Origin: Mycobacterium sp. D16Q14
Lineage (GTDB): Bacteria > Actinomycetota > Actinomycetes > Mycobacteriales > Mycobacteriaceae
DNA: 64,000 bases
NCBI GenBank assembly: GCA_002013415.1
Contig: MAEX01000001.1
Coordinates: 248,001-312,000 of the forward strand
Direction of reading: 5' to 3'
The notes beneath the pieces are model-generated. The model ran no database searches. It saw nothing but the letters and a program-made list of their open reading frames with translations, and had not been told where the DNA came from. This document shows, one piece after another, positions 27,630 through 36,241 of this stretch (position 1 is the stretch's first letter; each line of letters begins with the position of its first letter). Both the position numbers and the translations under genes were made by a program.

Positions 27630-28448
27630 GTGGCGTGCATGGCTGCCATCGATGCCCGCCACCTCGACGGGGTGTCCGAAACCGCGCTCATCACCTTGAA
27701 TCAACGAGCGACCGAAGCGAGCCGGCCCGACGGTGTGCTCGAAGATCCGATGGCCATCGTCCTGCGTGACAGCCTGGATTACGACTACCACCACTTCGGT
27801 CGCACGCACCAGGGAATTGCCCTGCGGGCGTTGACATTCGACAACGTCTCCAACGAATATCTGGCCGATCATCCGCGGGCCACCGTGGTGGCGCTCGCCG
27901 AGGGACTGCAGACCAGTTTCTGGCGTATCGACAACGGCGAGCTGACCTGGTTGTCCGTCGACCTGGAACCCATTGTGCGGTTGCGCCAGCAGCTGCTTCC
28001 GCCCTCGGATCGGCTCCGATACATCGCACAGTCCGCACTCGACCACTCCTGGATGGACCAGGTCGACGACTCCAACGGCGTCCTGATCAGCGCCGAGGGG
28101 CTGTTGATGTACCTGGAACGCGACCTGGTGTTCGACCTCATCGCCGCCTGCGCTAAGCGATTTCCCGGCGGGTGGATGGTCTTCGACACCATCCCCTGGT
28201 TGATGAGCGTGTACTCGCAGCGGCGCGGCTGGAAGTTGAGCGAGCACTACACGGTGCCGCCGATGCCGTTCTCCTTCACCGCCCACCAGTACGGGCAGCT
28301 GCGGGCACTGGACGGTGTGCGCACGGTGCGTGAGGTGCGGATGCCTGCCGGACGCGGAAACTTCCTGAAGCTGGCCACACCGCTGTTCTACGACCTGCCC
28401 TTGTCCGACCGGATAAGGCCGGCAATGACCGTCGTCGAATTCGGTTGA
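27630..28448 (+). CDS. SAM-dependent methyltransferase, leucine carboxyl methyltransferase-like (copy 2)
   Basis: Paralogue of the gene at 26253 with colinear motifs: LDGVSETALITLNQRATEASRPDGVLEDPMA, TVVALAEGLQTSFWRI, WLSVDLEPIVRLR, LISAEGLLMYLERD, CAKRFPGGWMVFDTIPW, and the ending AMTVVEFG. GTG 27630 or ATG 27639 could be the start. The duplication kept the DUF1697 gene between the copies. Substrate unknown. Confidence 0.85.
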   Translation: MACMAAIDARHLDGVSETALITLNQRATEASRPDGVLEDPMAIVLRDSLDYDYHHFGRTHQGIALRALTFDNVSNEYLADHPRATVVALAEGLQTSFWRIDNGELTWLSVDLEPIVRLRQQLLPPSDRLRYIAQSALDHSWMDQVDDSNGVLISAEGLLMYLERDLVFDLIAACAKRFPGGWMVFDTIPWLMSVYSQRRGWKLSEHYTVPPMPFSFTAHQYGQLRALDGVRTVREVRMPAGRGNFLKLATPLFYDLPLSDRIRPAMTVVEFG

Positions 28449-28460
28449 CCCGCAGATGCT

Positions 28461-29105
28461 CTAGGCGGGTTTGACCGCGCGTCCGATCACGATCGATGAG
28501 GACGGCATGGGGACACCGAATACCTTCAGCCAGTCGTCGCGCTGCCCCTCGATCTCGAATCCCGCCCGTTCGATCGCGGCCAGCGTGTCCCGGTGCGTAT
28601 GGCAGTTGCCGAACAATCGGGGCCAGAAAGTCACGTCCACCGCGCGCTGCACCAATCCGAGCGCACCCCCATGTGCGACGTGCTCGAAGAAGCGCACCTC
28701 GCCACCGGGCTTGAGTACCTCGAACGCCTGCGCGGCGGCACGGTCGGGGTCACCCACCGAACACAACACCAGCGAGCACACCACCGCGTCGAATCGATCC
28801 TCACCTGTGACGGCGAGGTCCTCGAACACACCGGCGGTCACCGTCACCGGAATCGACGCCGCCGCGGCAGCATCCTCGGCTTGCGGACGCAGCCTGGATT
28901 CGGGTTCGAGCGCCGTCACCGAGGTCACGGTGTCCGGATACAGCGGGAAGTTCGAGCCGATACCCGCGCCTACCTCCAGGACGTGTCCCGTCAGCCCCCG
29001 CAGATTCTCGGCACGCAGCTCCTTGATCCCGGGTGGTTCCCGGCGTGCGATGGCAGACCACACTGCCGAGAAGAATCTGTTGTCGAAGCTGACAGGCGTC
29101 GCCAT
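28461..29105 (-). CDS. Class I SAM-dependent methyltransferase (UbiE/COQ5-like)
   Basis: About 214 residues from ATG 29105. SAM motif I is HVLEVGAGIGSNFPLYP, followed by VTALEPESRLRP, then DAVVCSLVLCSVGDP and LKPGGEVRFFEHV. The C-terminus has CHTHRDTLAAIERAGFE, typical of METTL7-like or phospholipid methyltransferases. The frame upstream of 29105 is Gly/Trp-rich non-coding DNA. Convergent with the methyltransferase operon. Confidence 0.85.
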   Translation of the reverse strand: MATPVSFDNRFFSAVWSAIARREPPGIKELRAENLRGLTGHVLEVGAGIGSNFPLYPDTVTSVTALEPESRLRPQAEDAAAAASIPVTVTAGVFEDLAVTGEDRFDAVVCSLVLCSVGDPDRAAAQAFEVLKPGGEVRFFEHVAHGGALGLVQRAVDVTFWPRLFGNCHTHRDTLAAIERAGFEIEGQRDDWLKVFGVPMPSSSIVIGRAVKPA

Positions 29106-29204
29106 GGCATCCAACCTAGCCCCGTCGACTAGCCCCCACCAACCACCCAAACTAGCTCCCACCCCACCACCCCAGCGATAACCCAACTCTGGAACACTGG
29201 GGCC

Positions 29205-29699
29205 ATGGCACAGATCACGTTGCGCGGAAACCCCATCAACACGGTCGGCGAGCTTCCCGCTGTCGGCTCTCCTGCCCCGGCATTTGAGCTGGTAGGCGCC
29301 GATCTCGGCCCCGTCACCAGCGACCAGTACCGGGATAAGCCGGTGATCCTCAACATCTTTCCCTCGATCGACACCCCCGTCTGCCAGGCCAGCGTGCGGA
29401 CCTTCAACCAGCGCGCCGCCGAGGCGGGCGCGCCGGTGCTGTGTGTGTCGAAGGACTTGCCGTTTGCCCAGAAGCGCTTCTGTGGCGCGGAGGGCATCGA
29501 GAACGTGGGCACCGCGTCGGCCTTCCGCAGCACGTTCGGCGAGGACTTCGGTGTCGTCATCACCGACGGCCCGATGACCGGGCTGCTGGGCCGCGCGATC
29601 GTCGTCATCGGTGCCGACGGCAATGTCGCCTACACCGAGCTGGTGCCCGAGATCGCTCAGGAACCCGACTACGACGCGGTGCTCGGGGCACTGTCCTAA
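29205..29699 (+). CDS. tpx: Thiol peroxidase
   Basis: Atypical 2-Cys peroxiredoxin of 164 residues. The peroxidatic cysteine is Cys60 in FPSIDTPVCQASVR and the resolving cysteine is Cys94 in QKRFCGAEG; the N-terminal ITLRGNPINTVGELP is the Tpx signature. It detoxifies peroxides with thioredoxin. Starts at ATG 29205, divergent from the methyltransferase gene. A SnoaL-like gene follows seven bases later. Confidence 0.95.
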   Translation: MAQITLRGNPINTVGELPAVGSPAPAFELVGADLGPVTSDQYRDKPVILNIFPSIDTPVCQASVRTFNQRAAEAGAPVLCVSKDLPFAQKRFCGAEGIENVGTASAFRSTFGEDFGVVITDGPMTGLLGRAIVVIGADGNVAYTELVPEIAQEPDYDAVLGALS

Positions 29700-29706
29700 A
29701 AGCCCA

Positions 29707-30519
29707 GTGTCCAGCGCACCCTTTGCCGACGAGCTGCTGGCGACCGTTCAGGCGTCGCCAGCTGCTGTCGGTGCACACGACAAGGACACCTGGGTCGGCC
29801 TGTTCGCCACCTACGGCCAGGTGAATGATCCGGTGGGCTCACGGCCGCATATCGGTGAGGCCGCGATCAGCAAGTTCTACGACACCTTCATCGCGCCCAA
29901 CACGATCGTGTTCGAGGTCGAAAACGATGTGGTCGCCGGGATGTCGGTACTACGCGATCTGACGATTCATACGACCATGTCCACCGGCGTCACCATGCAC
30001 ATCCCGATGCATCTGCGCTATGACCTCGTCGAGGACGGGCCCGCCTCCTCACTCAAGATCGATCGGTTGTTCGCGTATTGGGAACTGCGCGCCATGATCG
30101 GCCAGCTCTTGGGTGCCGGTGGCGACGGACTGCTCGCGAGCGCCAAGCTGGGGCCACAACTGCTGAAGAACCAGGGCCTCAATGGCGTGCTGGGATTCAT
30201 GCGTGGACTCAAGGGCGTACACGCGACCGGCAAGCAGCGCGTCGAGGAACTGGCGGCCGCGCTGACGGCCCGGGACATCCAGACGGTCACCACACTGCTC
30301 TCCCCGGAAGCCACCCTCTCGCTCGACGGTGTGGCCGAGGCCTCGCTGACCGAGTTCGCTTCGGCAACAGGTTCTTTGGCCGTCGACAAGCTGTTGGCCG
30401 CGGGATCTTCGGTATCGGCCACCGTGCGCCTGGGCGATCGGCGCGGGGTCGGGCTCTTCGAGTTCTCCGACAACTCGGCGGCACCGGGCACGCTGGCTTC
30501 GGTGCGGCTCTACTTCTGA
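29707..30519 (+). CDS. NTF2/SnoaL-like protein with two related halves
   Basis: About 270 residues from GTG 29707, seven bases after tpx. Residues 1-125 form a SnoaL/ketosteroid-isomerase-like domain (DKDTWVGLFATYGQVNDPVGSRPHIG, then KFYDTFIAPNTIVFEVEND). A linker and a second, shorter NTF2-like half (AALTARDIQTVTTLLSPEATLSL) follow. No function is known. The 3' end overlaps the TetR gene by ten bases. Confidence 0.75.
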   Translation: MSSAPFADELLATVQASPAAVGAHDKDTWVGLFATYGQVNDPVGSRPHIGEAAISKFYDTFIAPNTIVFEVENDVVAGMSVLRDLTIHTTMSTGVTMHIPMHLRYDLVEDGPASSLKIDRLFAYWELRAMIGQLLGAGGDGLLASAKLGPQLLKNQGLNGVLGFMRGLKGVHATGKQRVEELAAALTARDIQTVTTLLSPEATLSLDGVAEASLTEFASATGSLAVDKLLAAGSSVSATVRLGDRRGVGLFEFSDNSAAPGTLASVRLYF

Positions 30520-31169
30520 CGCGGCAGTACGCCGGTCAGGTCGACGTCGCTGACCGCCTGCCCCAGACAGGCGACGCGTAACGCGTTGTCGGCGAAGTCT
30601 TCCGCATCACCCCAGGGCAGATACGGTTTGGTGACGAGCATCGAGGCCACCCCGTGCGCCGCGGTCCACAGTTGCAACGCCATCACCACGGTGTCGCCGT
30701 CGGGGTAGAAACCTTCTCCCACGAGTTCCTGGACTCCCTTGTGCAAGTGCGCGAATGCCGCACTGACCATCGTCTCGTCCAGTTCACTGTCATCACGGGG
30801 CGGCGCCGAGGTGGCCAGCCGGTACATCAGCGGGGTTGCCACGGCAAAGCGCACGTAGGCCATGCCCTGCGCGTGCAAACGCTCCAGCGCGGTCGGCTGG
30901 TCCAGCGCCGCGGTCAGCATCTCGTCGTCCAGCCGTTGGTAGTACTGCCCGCAGACCGCGTCCATCAGCTCGTCCTTGTCCGCGAAGTGCAGATAGATCG
31001 ACGGCGGGGTCACCCCGATCTTGCGCGCAACCTCGCGAATGGAGGGGGCACGTAGCTCCTTGGCTTCCAGGACAAGATCGATTGCCGCATCAATGATTTC
31101 GTCGCGCAGTTGGTCTCCTTCCCCGCGCGAGGAACGCTGACGCTTAGTCACTGAATCCGATTCGTTCAT
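30510..31169 (-). CDS. TetR family repressor, probably of the MmpL gene
   Basis: Protein of 219 residues. The N-terminal HTH is SIREVARKIGVTPPSIYLHFADKDELMDAV, followed by a TetR C-terminal domain of the WHG/YcdC-like type (AFAHLHKGVQELVGEGFYPDGD). ATG 31169 overlaps the exporter gene by 26 bases; GTG 31151 is an alternative. Being translated from the same mRNA as the exporter and facing an operator-like palindrome upstream of it, it is likely an autoregulating repressor of the pair. Confidence 0.88.
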   Translation of the reverse strand: MNESDSVTKRQRSSRGEGDQLRDEIIDAAIDLVLEAKELRAPSIREVARKIGVTPPSIYLHFADKDELMDAVCGQYYQRLDDEMLTAALDQPTALERLHAQGMAYVRFAVATPLMYRLATSAPPRDDSELDETMVSAAFAHLHKGVQELVGEGFYPDGDTVVMALQLWTAAHGVASMLVTKPYLPWGDAEDFADNALRVACLGQAVSDVDLTGVLPRQK

Positions 31170-33354
31170 GGAGTTTGACCAAGGGCTTGGGTGCCCACCA
31201 GTTGAAGCGTCCGAGCATTCGCATGAACGAGGGCACCAGCAGCATCCGGATGATGGTGGCGTCGACCACGATCGCGATGGTCAGTCCGGTGCCGAACATC
31301 CGCATGAACGCCACCTGCGCGGCGATCAGTGCGGCGAAGGCAATGGTCATGATCATCGCCGCCGCGGTGACCACCCGGCCGGTGCGGGCCACCCCGAGCG
31401 CCACGGCCTCGTCGTTGTCTGCGCGCGTGTGTCCGGACGCCATCCAGTACTCCCGGATCCGCGAGATGAGGAACACCTCGTAGTCCATCGACAGCCCAAA
31501 CGCTATACAGAACAACAGCATCGGCATGGTGGCGACAATCGTGCCGGTGACCTCGGTCCCGAATCCGCCCAGGTGTCCCTCTTGGAATATCCAGATCAGC
31601 GCGCCAAAGGTCGCCGTCAGCGACAGCACGTTGAGGACGAGCGCCTTCAGCGGCAGAATCACCGACCCGGTCAGCAGGAACAGCAGCGCGAAGGTGACGA
31701 TCGCGATGATGGCCAGTACCAGGGGGAGCTTATGCACAATGCCGTCGACGGCGTCGCGGTCCAGTTGGGCTCCCCCACCGATCTTGACGGTGGTATCGCT
31801 CGGACCGGGGAGGGCGTGGATGGCGTCAAGCTGACGCTCGGCGGCTTCGGTGTAGGGCTTGGCCCCGGTCTGGACCGTGAAAAGTGCTGCCCCGTCCTTG
31901 ATCCCGGTTGCGCTCGAGGGCGGACCGACTTTCATGCCCCGGATGAACGCACCGGTGGGCGCGGCCACTTCCTTGACATCCTCGATCTTCGAGAGGTCCG
32001 TGGCGTACTCGTCCATGTCCCGCGGTGGCACCGTGCCGATGCCCTCGGCGATGACGGACAGATTGGTCGAGCTGTTGTTGTTGAAGTTTCGGCGCATCTC
32101 GTTGCCGACCTGATGCGCCGAGGCCGATGCCGGCAACACCCGGTCATCCGGGAACCCGAAGGTTCCGTTGAGGAACGGCAGGCCCAGAACCACCAATGCC
32201 GTGACGATCACGATGGAGATCGGAATCGCGCGGGCCATAACCCGTTTGGTGTTTCGGTACCAGAAGGTCTCGGTGATCTCCCTGGCCGTGGGTTCCGGCC
32301 TGCCCAGGATCTTACGAATGAGGCGGCGTACGTCCAGGGCATCGATCCGATCGCCAAGAAGCGTGACGACCGCGGGCACAATGACGAGAGCCGCAATGGC
32401 GCCGACGAACACCACTGCGACACCCGCGTACCCGAAGGACTTGAGGAAGTACATCGGGAACAGGATCAGTGCCACCAGCGCCAGGGCGACCGTCAGCGCC
32501 GAGAACAGCACGGTGCGGCCCGCCGTGGTCATGGTCAGTACCAGCGCTTCGTCGCGCGGCTTGCCGGCGTTCACCTCTTCGCGATAGCGACTGATGATCA
32601 GCAGCGAGTAGTCGATGGCGAGTGCCAATCCCATGGCGACAGCCAGGTTCAATGCGAACACCGACACGTCGGTGACATATGTCAGGCCGCGCAGGATAGA
32701 CATCGCCCCGACGATCGAGAACACCCCGACGACCAGGGGCAGCAAGGCCGCGTAGAGACCGCCGAAGATCCAGACCAGCACCACGAAGCTGATCGGAATC
32801 GCGATCGATTCCATGACTAGCAGGTCCTTCTCGGACTGCGTGACGATCTGGTTGTAGAGCGTGGCGACGCCGCCGGCCTTGACCGAGACTCCGTCGCGGT
32901 CGACGGCGAGCGACTTGATGAGAATCGCCGCGTGCTTCTGGGCGTCGTTCTCACCCCCGGTCAGCCCGGCGACGATCAAGCCCGACTTGCCGTCGGTGCC
33001 GAAGAGATCATCGGCGACCTGCGGCGGAGCCGTCCACGCCGAGGTCAGGTTGAGCACCTCACCGGAGTCTTTGAGCTGGCGCTCCAGATCGGCTGCGACG
33101 GCGCGCATCTGCGGACTCTTGACGCCCTGATCGCTGGTGAGCATGAAGACCAGGGATTGGTCGCTGATGCCGAATTTGTCCGCGAGAACCCGTGTCACAT
33201 GAGCAGACTCGGAGTTGGGGTCCTGCTGCCCGCCCGCGGCGAGATGCTTGGTGACCGGTACGCCGAAGATGGCGGCCGCGATGGCGATAAGTAGTGCGGC
33301 ACCGAGTACGAGGCGAGGTGCCGCGATAACCGATCGAGCCAAACGTTCCAGCAT
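31144..33354 (-). CDS. MMPL/RND family transporter
   Basis: Protein of 736 residues with two repeats of six transmembrane segments and large extracytoplasmic loops. MMPL features include GLALAIDYSLLIISRYREEVNAG and the equivalent AFGLSMDYEVFLISRIREYWMASG in the second half, whose Asp-Tyr pairs carry proton coupling. No MmpS gene is adjacent. Strong GGAGGAAGG lies seven bases before the ATG. Such proteins export lipids or drugs; the cargo is unknown. The TetR gene overlaps its end. Confidence 0.9.
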   Translation of the reverse strand: MLERLARSVIAAPRLVLGAALLIAIAAAIFGVPVTKHLAAGGQQDPNSESAHVTRVLADKFGISDQSLVFMLTSDQGVKSPQMRAVAADLERQLKDSGEVLNLTSAWTAPPQVADDLFGTDGKSGLIVAGLTGGENDAQKHAAILIKSLAVDRDGVSVKAGGVATLYNQIVTQSEKDLLVMESIAIPISFVVLVWIFGGLYAALLPLVVGVFSIVGAMSILRGLTYVTDVSVFALNLAVAMGLALAIDYSLLIISRYREEVNAGKPRDEALVLTMTTAGRTVLFSALTVALALVALILFPMYFLKSFGYAGVAVVFVGAIAALVIVPAVVTLLGDRIDALDVRRLIRKILGRPEPTAREITETFWYRNTKRVMARAIPISIVIVTALVVLGLPFLNGTFGFPDDRVLPASASAHQVGNEMRRNFNNNSSTNLSVIAEGIGTVPPRDMDEYATDLSKIEDVKEVAAPTGAFIRGMKVGPPSSATGIKDGAALFTVQTGAKPYTEAAERQLDAIHALPGPSDTTVKIGGGAQLDRDAVDGIVHKLPLVLAIIAIVTFALLFLLTGSVILPLKALVLNVLSLTATFGALIWIFQEGHLGGFGTEVTGTIVATMPMLLFCIAFGLSMDYEVFLISRIREYWMASGHTRADNDEAVALGVARTGRVVTAAAMIMTIAFAALIAAQVAFMRMFGTGLTIAIVVDATIIRMLLVPSFMRMLGRFNWWAPKPLVKLHERIGFSD

Positions 33355-33374
33355 CGCAACGCCTTCCTCCAGAG

Positions 33375-33405
33375 GATAACGGCGTTAAGTTATCAGCGAT
33401 AAGTT
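33375..33405. promoter_or_regulatory. Candidate TetR operator upstream of the MMPL gene
   Basis: Two interleaved palindromes lie 21-51 bases before the exporter ATG: GATAAC-N8-GTTATC at 33375-33394 and AAGTTATC-AGC-GATAAGTT at 33387-33405 (one mismatch pair). This is the size and position expected for a TetR dimer site covering the promoter. Confidence 0.6.
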
Positions 33406-33487
33406 AGACGGGTCAAGCGTTGGAGGGCTCCGGCCACCGGGTCTGCGTTGGCCCGCGGGTGCTCCGCGAATCACTCAAAAAAAACAT

Positions 33488-33514
33488 GGAACCAAACGCG
33501 GCCCCACCCCGTCG
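33488..33514 (+). promoter_or_regulatory. SigM-type ECF promoter P1
   Basis: GGAAC at 33488-33492, 17-base spacer, CGTCG at 33510-33514. This fits the mycobacterial SigM consensus as I remember it (GGAAC-N16-18-CGTCR). It stands 50 bases before the EspC-like ATG at 33564. The block CATGGAACCAAACGCGG (33485-33501) recurs exactly at 37185-37201. Confidence 0.65.
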
Positions 33515-33563
33515 GATCTTTGTATTAGGGGCATGCATGCCGTACGGGCGAGGAGAGTCAGAC

Positions 33564-33902
33564 ATGGCGAGCGTTTCGGGTTCATCGGGTGATCACTTAC
33601 ATGTGGACCCGGCCGAACTGCAGATTCATGGAGACCAACTCCACACGCACGCCTCCGATCTGAAGGACGCACACGATGCCGCCCATCGCGCATTGACCGA
33701 TGCGCAGGCCGGTTTCGGATCGGGGCGCGCCGCCAACGCGTTGGGCACCCGCATTTCCGAGTGGGAGAAGGAAACCGCAGACCATCACGCAGAGCTCAGT
33801 AGTCACGGCGAGAACCACAAGGCGTCGGCGGTCAAATTCGTGAACCGGGACGAGCTCAATCGTGCGGGTATCGAACAAGCCGGACCCGGCAGCACGGTCT
33901 AG
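33564..33902 (+). CDS. EspC-like ESX substrate (module 1)
   Basis: About 112 residues from ATG 33564 with GAGGAGAG upstream. The opening HLHVDPAELQIHGDQLHTHASDLKDAH is the EspC/DUF2580 pattern, followed by a helix-turn-helix hairpin with ALGTRISEWEKETADHHAEL. There is no signal peptide, as usual for type VII substrates. Eleven bases separate its stop from the 775-aa gene. It begins a SigM-type transcription unit. Confidence 0.8.
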   Translation: MASVSGSSGDHLHVDPAELQIHGDQLHTHASDLKDAHDAAHRALTDAQAGFGSGRAANALGTRISEWEKETADHHAELSSHGENHKASAVKFVNRDELNRAGIEQAGPGSTV

Positions 33903-33913
33903 GGGGAGTAACT

Positions 33914-36241
33914 ATGAGGATGACGCTCGACGAATTGCAGCACTGGCCACCACAGATAAAGGCACTCGCGGATGCCGCATCTAAACGGGGCGATGCCAGT
34001 CAGCAGGCCGCGGACAAGGTACAGGCCATCATCGATATGTCGACCTGGAAGGGTGATGCCGGCGACGCCGCGAGGGACGCGATGAAGCGCTCGGCCGCCC
34101 GCTTCGAGAACTCCGGGTTTGAGGCGATGTATGTGGCGATGCATGCCAACAAGGCCTATGGAGAGTCGCAAGCGCTGGCTGACGACATCGGCTCCTTCTT
34201 GGCATACGCTGACGCTCCTCCGAAGGTGGACATCGATCCCAAGACCAACGCGGTGACACCCCCGGACATCACTGGTTTGAACAAAGACCAATTACAGAAG
34301 GTCATCGACAAACTGAAGGAACTTCATCAGCGGGTGACGGGCCTCGTTGCGCGCGGCGAAATGTTGGACGACTCATTGGCTCGCGTACTCGACGAGGGCA
34401 CCGGCGGTCACACCATGGCCGAGAAACAAATCGCCGAGGGGAGCCCCGAACAAGCCGAACGCGATGTCCACGACGTTCTCGCCGGTACCGCCACGGAAGA
34501 GCAGAGGGCACGCGTCCAGGCGGCATCGATCCTGAGCCCCGAGCAGATCGCGGATCGTGATGCGGGTAGGCCGGTGCAGTTGACGCGTTCGCAGCAGCAG
34601 GTATTGGGGCAGCTACAGGCGCAGATGAATGGGATGTCCGTAGAGGACATTCACCGGGCCGAGCGACGCTTGGGCAACAACAAGAGCATTATCGGTAACG
34701 CGCTGCAGATGATGGGCTCGAATCAGTACGGCTATGCAAAGACCGAATTACGCCCCGGCGCACAGGGTTCCACCACCGAACTCACGACGGGAGGGTATGA
34801 CAAGCTGCCCACCTCGGTTCAGAATCTGCTGAACGAATCCCGGCCGCCCTACACCCCGAACTACCCGCCCGGAACCTACAACGTGGACCCCTCAGTGGGG
34901 AACCTCAACCGCCTCTCCGAAGTGCTCATCGATGGCGATCAAGGCTTTCAGCGAGGCACCGAACTGGATCACAAACTGCTGCAGCGCGGCGCCGACATCT
35001 TGCACTACGAGAATGAAAGCGGCCACACTGCTCTAGCTCCCGTCGATAAGGAACTGCAGAACATATTCACGGCGACCGGCCGCGACCACATCGCAGCGCA
35101 CGACATCATCACCGCAACCGATAGTCACCGAAACGACCAGTTCCTCAAAGATTTGACCCACCACCAATTCCCCGATTTGGGTCTTGCCGCAGGCAGCCTG
35201 GTGAGTTGGACCGGCGACTCGGCGCACGCCGGGCCGGGGGTGAGCCTGGAAGATGCACGAATGTCAGGTGAGACTGCCCGCGCTTACGCCAGCTACGTCG
35301 CTGACCACGGCGGTGAACTGAGCAAACTATCCAACAGCATCTCCGGAGGTACCCACACACTGGGCGAAATCAGCCCCGGACTAGCTCAGGGTATGGCTCA
35401 CGGCCTGGCCCCCTACACCGCCACGATTGGCGGAGGCGATCCCGACGTATTCGGGACCACCCCAGGTTTCAACGGCCCGCTCGACAGCCAGAACGATATC
35501 GACAACGCAATGATGCCCAAGGCCAAGGCGCTGGTAACAGTGCTCAGTACCGACTCCGATGCGGCCAAAACATTGGACGGCGCGCTGTATGCCAATTCGA
35601 TCCAGTCCATGGATCACTACGCCGAGCAAGTTCAACACAACAATGCGGACTCCACCGGCGATCTCACAGATGCGGGCCGGTTCCGCGGACTGGCCGATGC
35701 CGGGCTCATTGCAGCCAACGACGCCCAGCAGAATGCGGCCAGTAAATCCGATTTCGACAGAGCCCAAAACCTTTACGAACTAAAGCAATTGGCCTATGGC
35801 GAAGCGCAAAAGGTGCTGGCCTTCGGAGCCGGTGCCGCCGGTGGGCCGGCACTCGGCGCAGGTGTCGACATCACCGCCGAGGCCCTGAAGTCCGGCATCA
35901 TTGGCCCAGCGCCCACAGCGGGTCAAACGTTCGACACCACGGCACCGAATATGTCCATCGCCCAAAGCCAGCAACTCCTCGCCAACTCATTGCTCGCGAA
36001 CGGCGTCCTTCAGCCCAACCAGATCACCATCCCGGATATTCTTGCCAACGACCAAAGCGCCGGCCCCACCCACCCGCGCTTGAGGACATACGAAGAGATG
36101 GTCGCAATCAAAGGCAACGCGTACTCGATCGCCGATTACCAGACGGATATGACCAGGGTCATCCGCATAGTGCCGGGACAAGAAAACAACGCAGGATATT
36201 TGGAACGCACCTACAACAACGCAGTTAAGGCCACCAAATGA
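33914..36241 (+). CDS. Large TPR-region protein (775 aa), putative ESX-exported effector
   Basis: ATG 33914 behind GGGGGAG. Residues 1-110 form a helical WXG-like domain (MTLDELQHWPPQIKALADAA, with IDMSTWKGDAGDAARDAMKR). From V201 comes the domain shared with the 342-aa protein at 19574 (VQAASILSPEQIADRDAGRP onward). The remaining 450 residues include HDIITATDSHRNDQFLKDL and a Gly/Ala-rich stretch FGAGAAGGPALGAG. From memory the closest known group is the Rv2082-type proteins of M. tuberculosis. I see no recognisable toxin catalytic motif. It is coupled downstream to a lipoprotein gene by ATGA, a layout reminiscent of effector plus surface partner or immunity protein. Confidence 0.75.
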   Translation: MRMTLDELQHWPPQIKALADAASKRGDASQQAADKVQAIIDMSTWKGDAGDAARDAMKRSAARFENSGFEAMYVAMHANKAYGESQALADDIGSFLAYADAPPKVDIDPKTNAVTPPDITGLNKDQLQKVIDKLKELHQRVTGLVARGEMLDDSLARVLDEGTGGHTMAEKQIAEGSPEQAERDVHDVLAGTATEEQRARVQAASILSPEQIADRDAGRPVQLTRSQQQVLGQLQAQMNGMSVEDIHRAERRLGNNKSIIGNALQMMGSNQYGYAKTELRPGAQGSTTELTTGGYDKLPTSVQNLLNESRPPYTPNYPPGTYNVDPSVGNLNRLSEVLIDGDQGFQRGTELDHKLLQRGADILHYENESGHTALAPVDKELQNIFTATGRDHIAAHDIITATDSHRNDQFLKDLTHHQFPDLGLAAGSLVSWTGDSAHAGPGVSLEDARMSGETARAYASYVADHGGELSKLSNSISGGTHTLGEISPGLAQGMAHGLAPYTATIGGGDPDVFGTTPGFNGPLDSQNDIDNAMMPKAKALVTVLSTDSDAAKTLDGALYANSIQSMDHYAEQVQHNNADSTGDLTDAGRFRGLADAGLIAANDAQQNAASKSDFDRAQNLYELKQLAYGEAQKVLAFGAGAAGGPALGAGVDITAEALKSGIIGPAPTAGQTFDTTAPNMSIAQSQQLLANSLLANGVLQPNQITIPDILANDQSAGPTHPRLRTYEEMVAIKGNAYSIADYQTDMTRVIRIVPGQENNAGYLERTYNNAVKATK

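Noticed and set aside
31168..32820. 550-codon plus-strand frame antisense to the MMPL gene
   Set aside because: Composition is His/Arg/Gln-rich with no domains; a shadow of the real gene.
33914..36241. Toxin catalytic domain in the C-terminus of the 775-aa protein
   Set aside because: I could not find a nuclease, deaminase, ADP-ribosyltransferase or NADase motif by eye, so no toxin activity is claimed.
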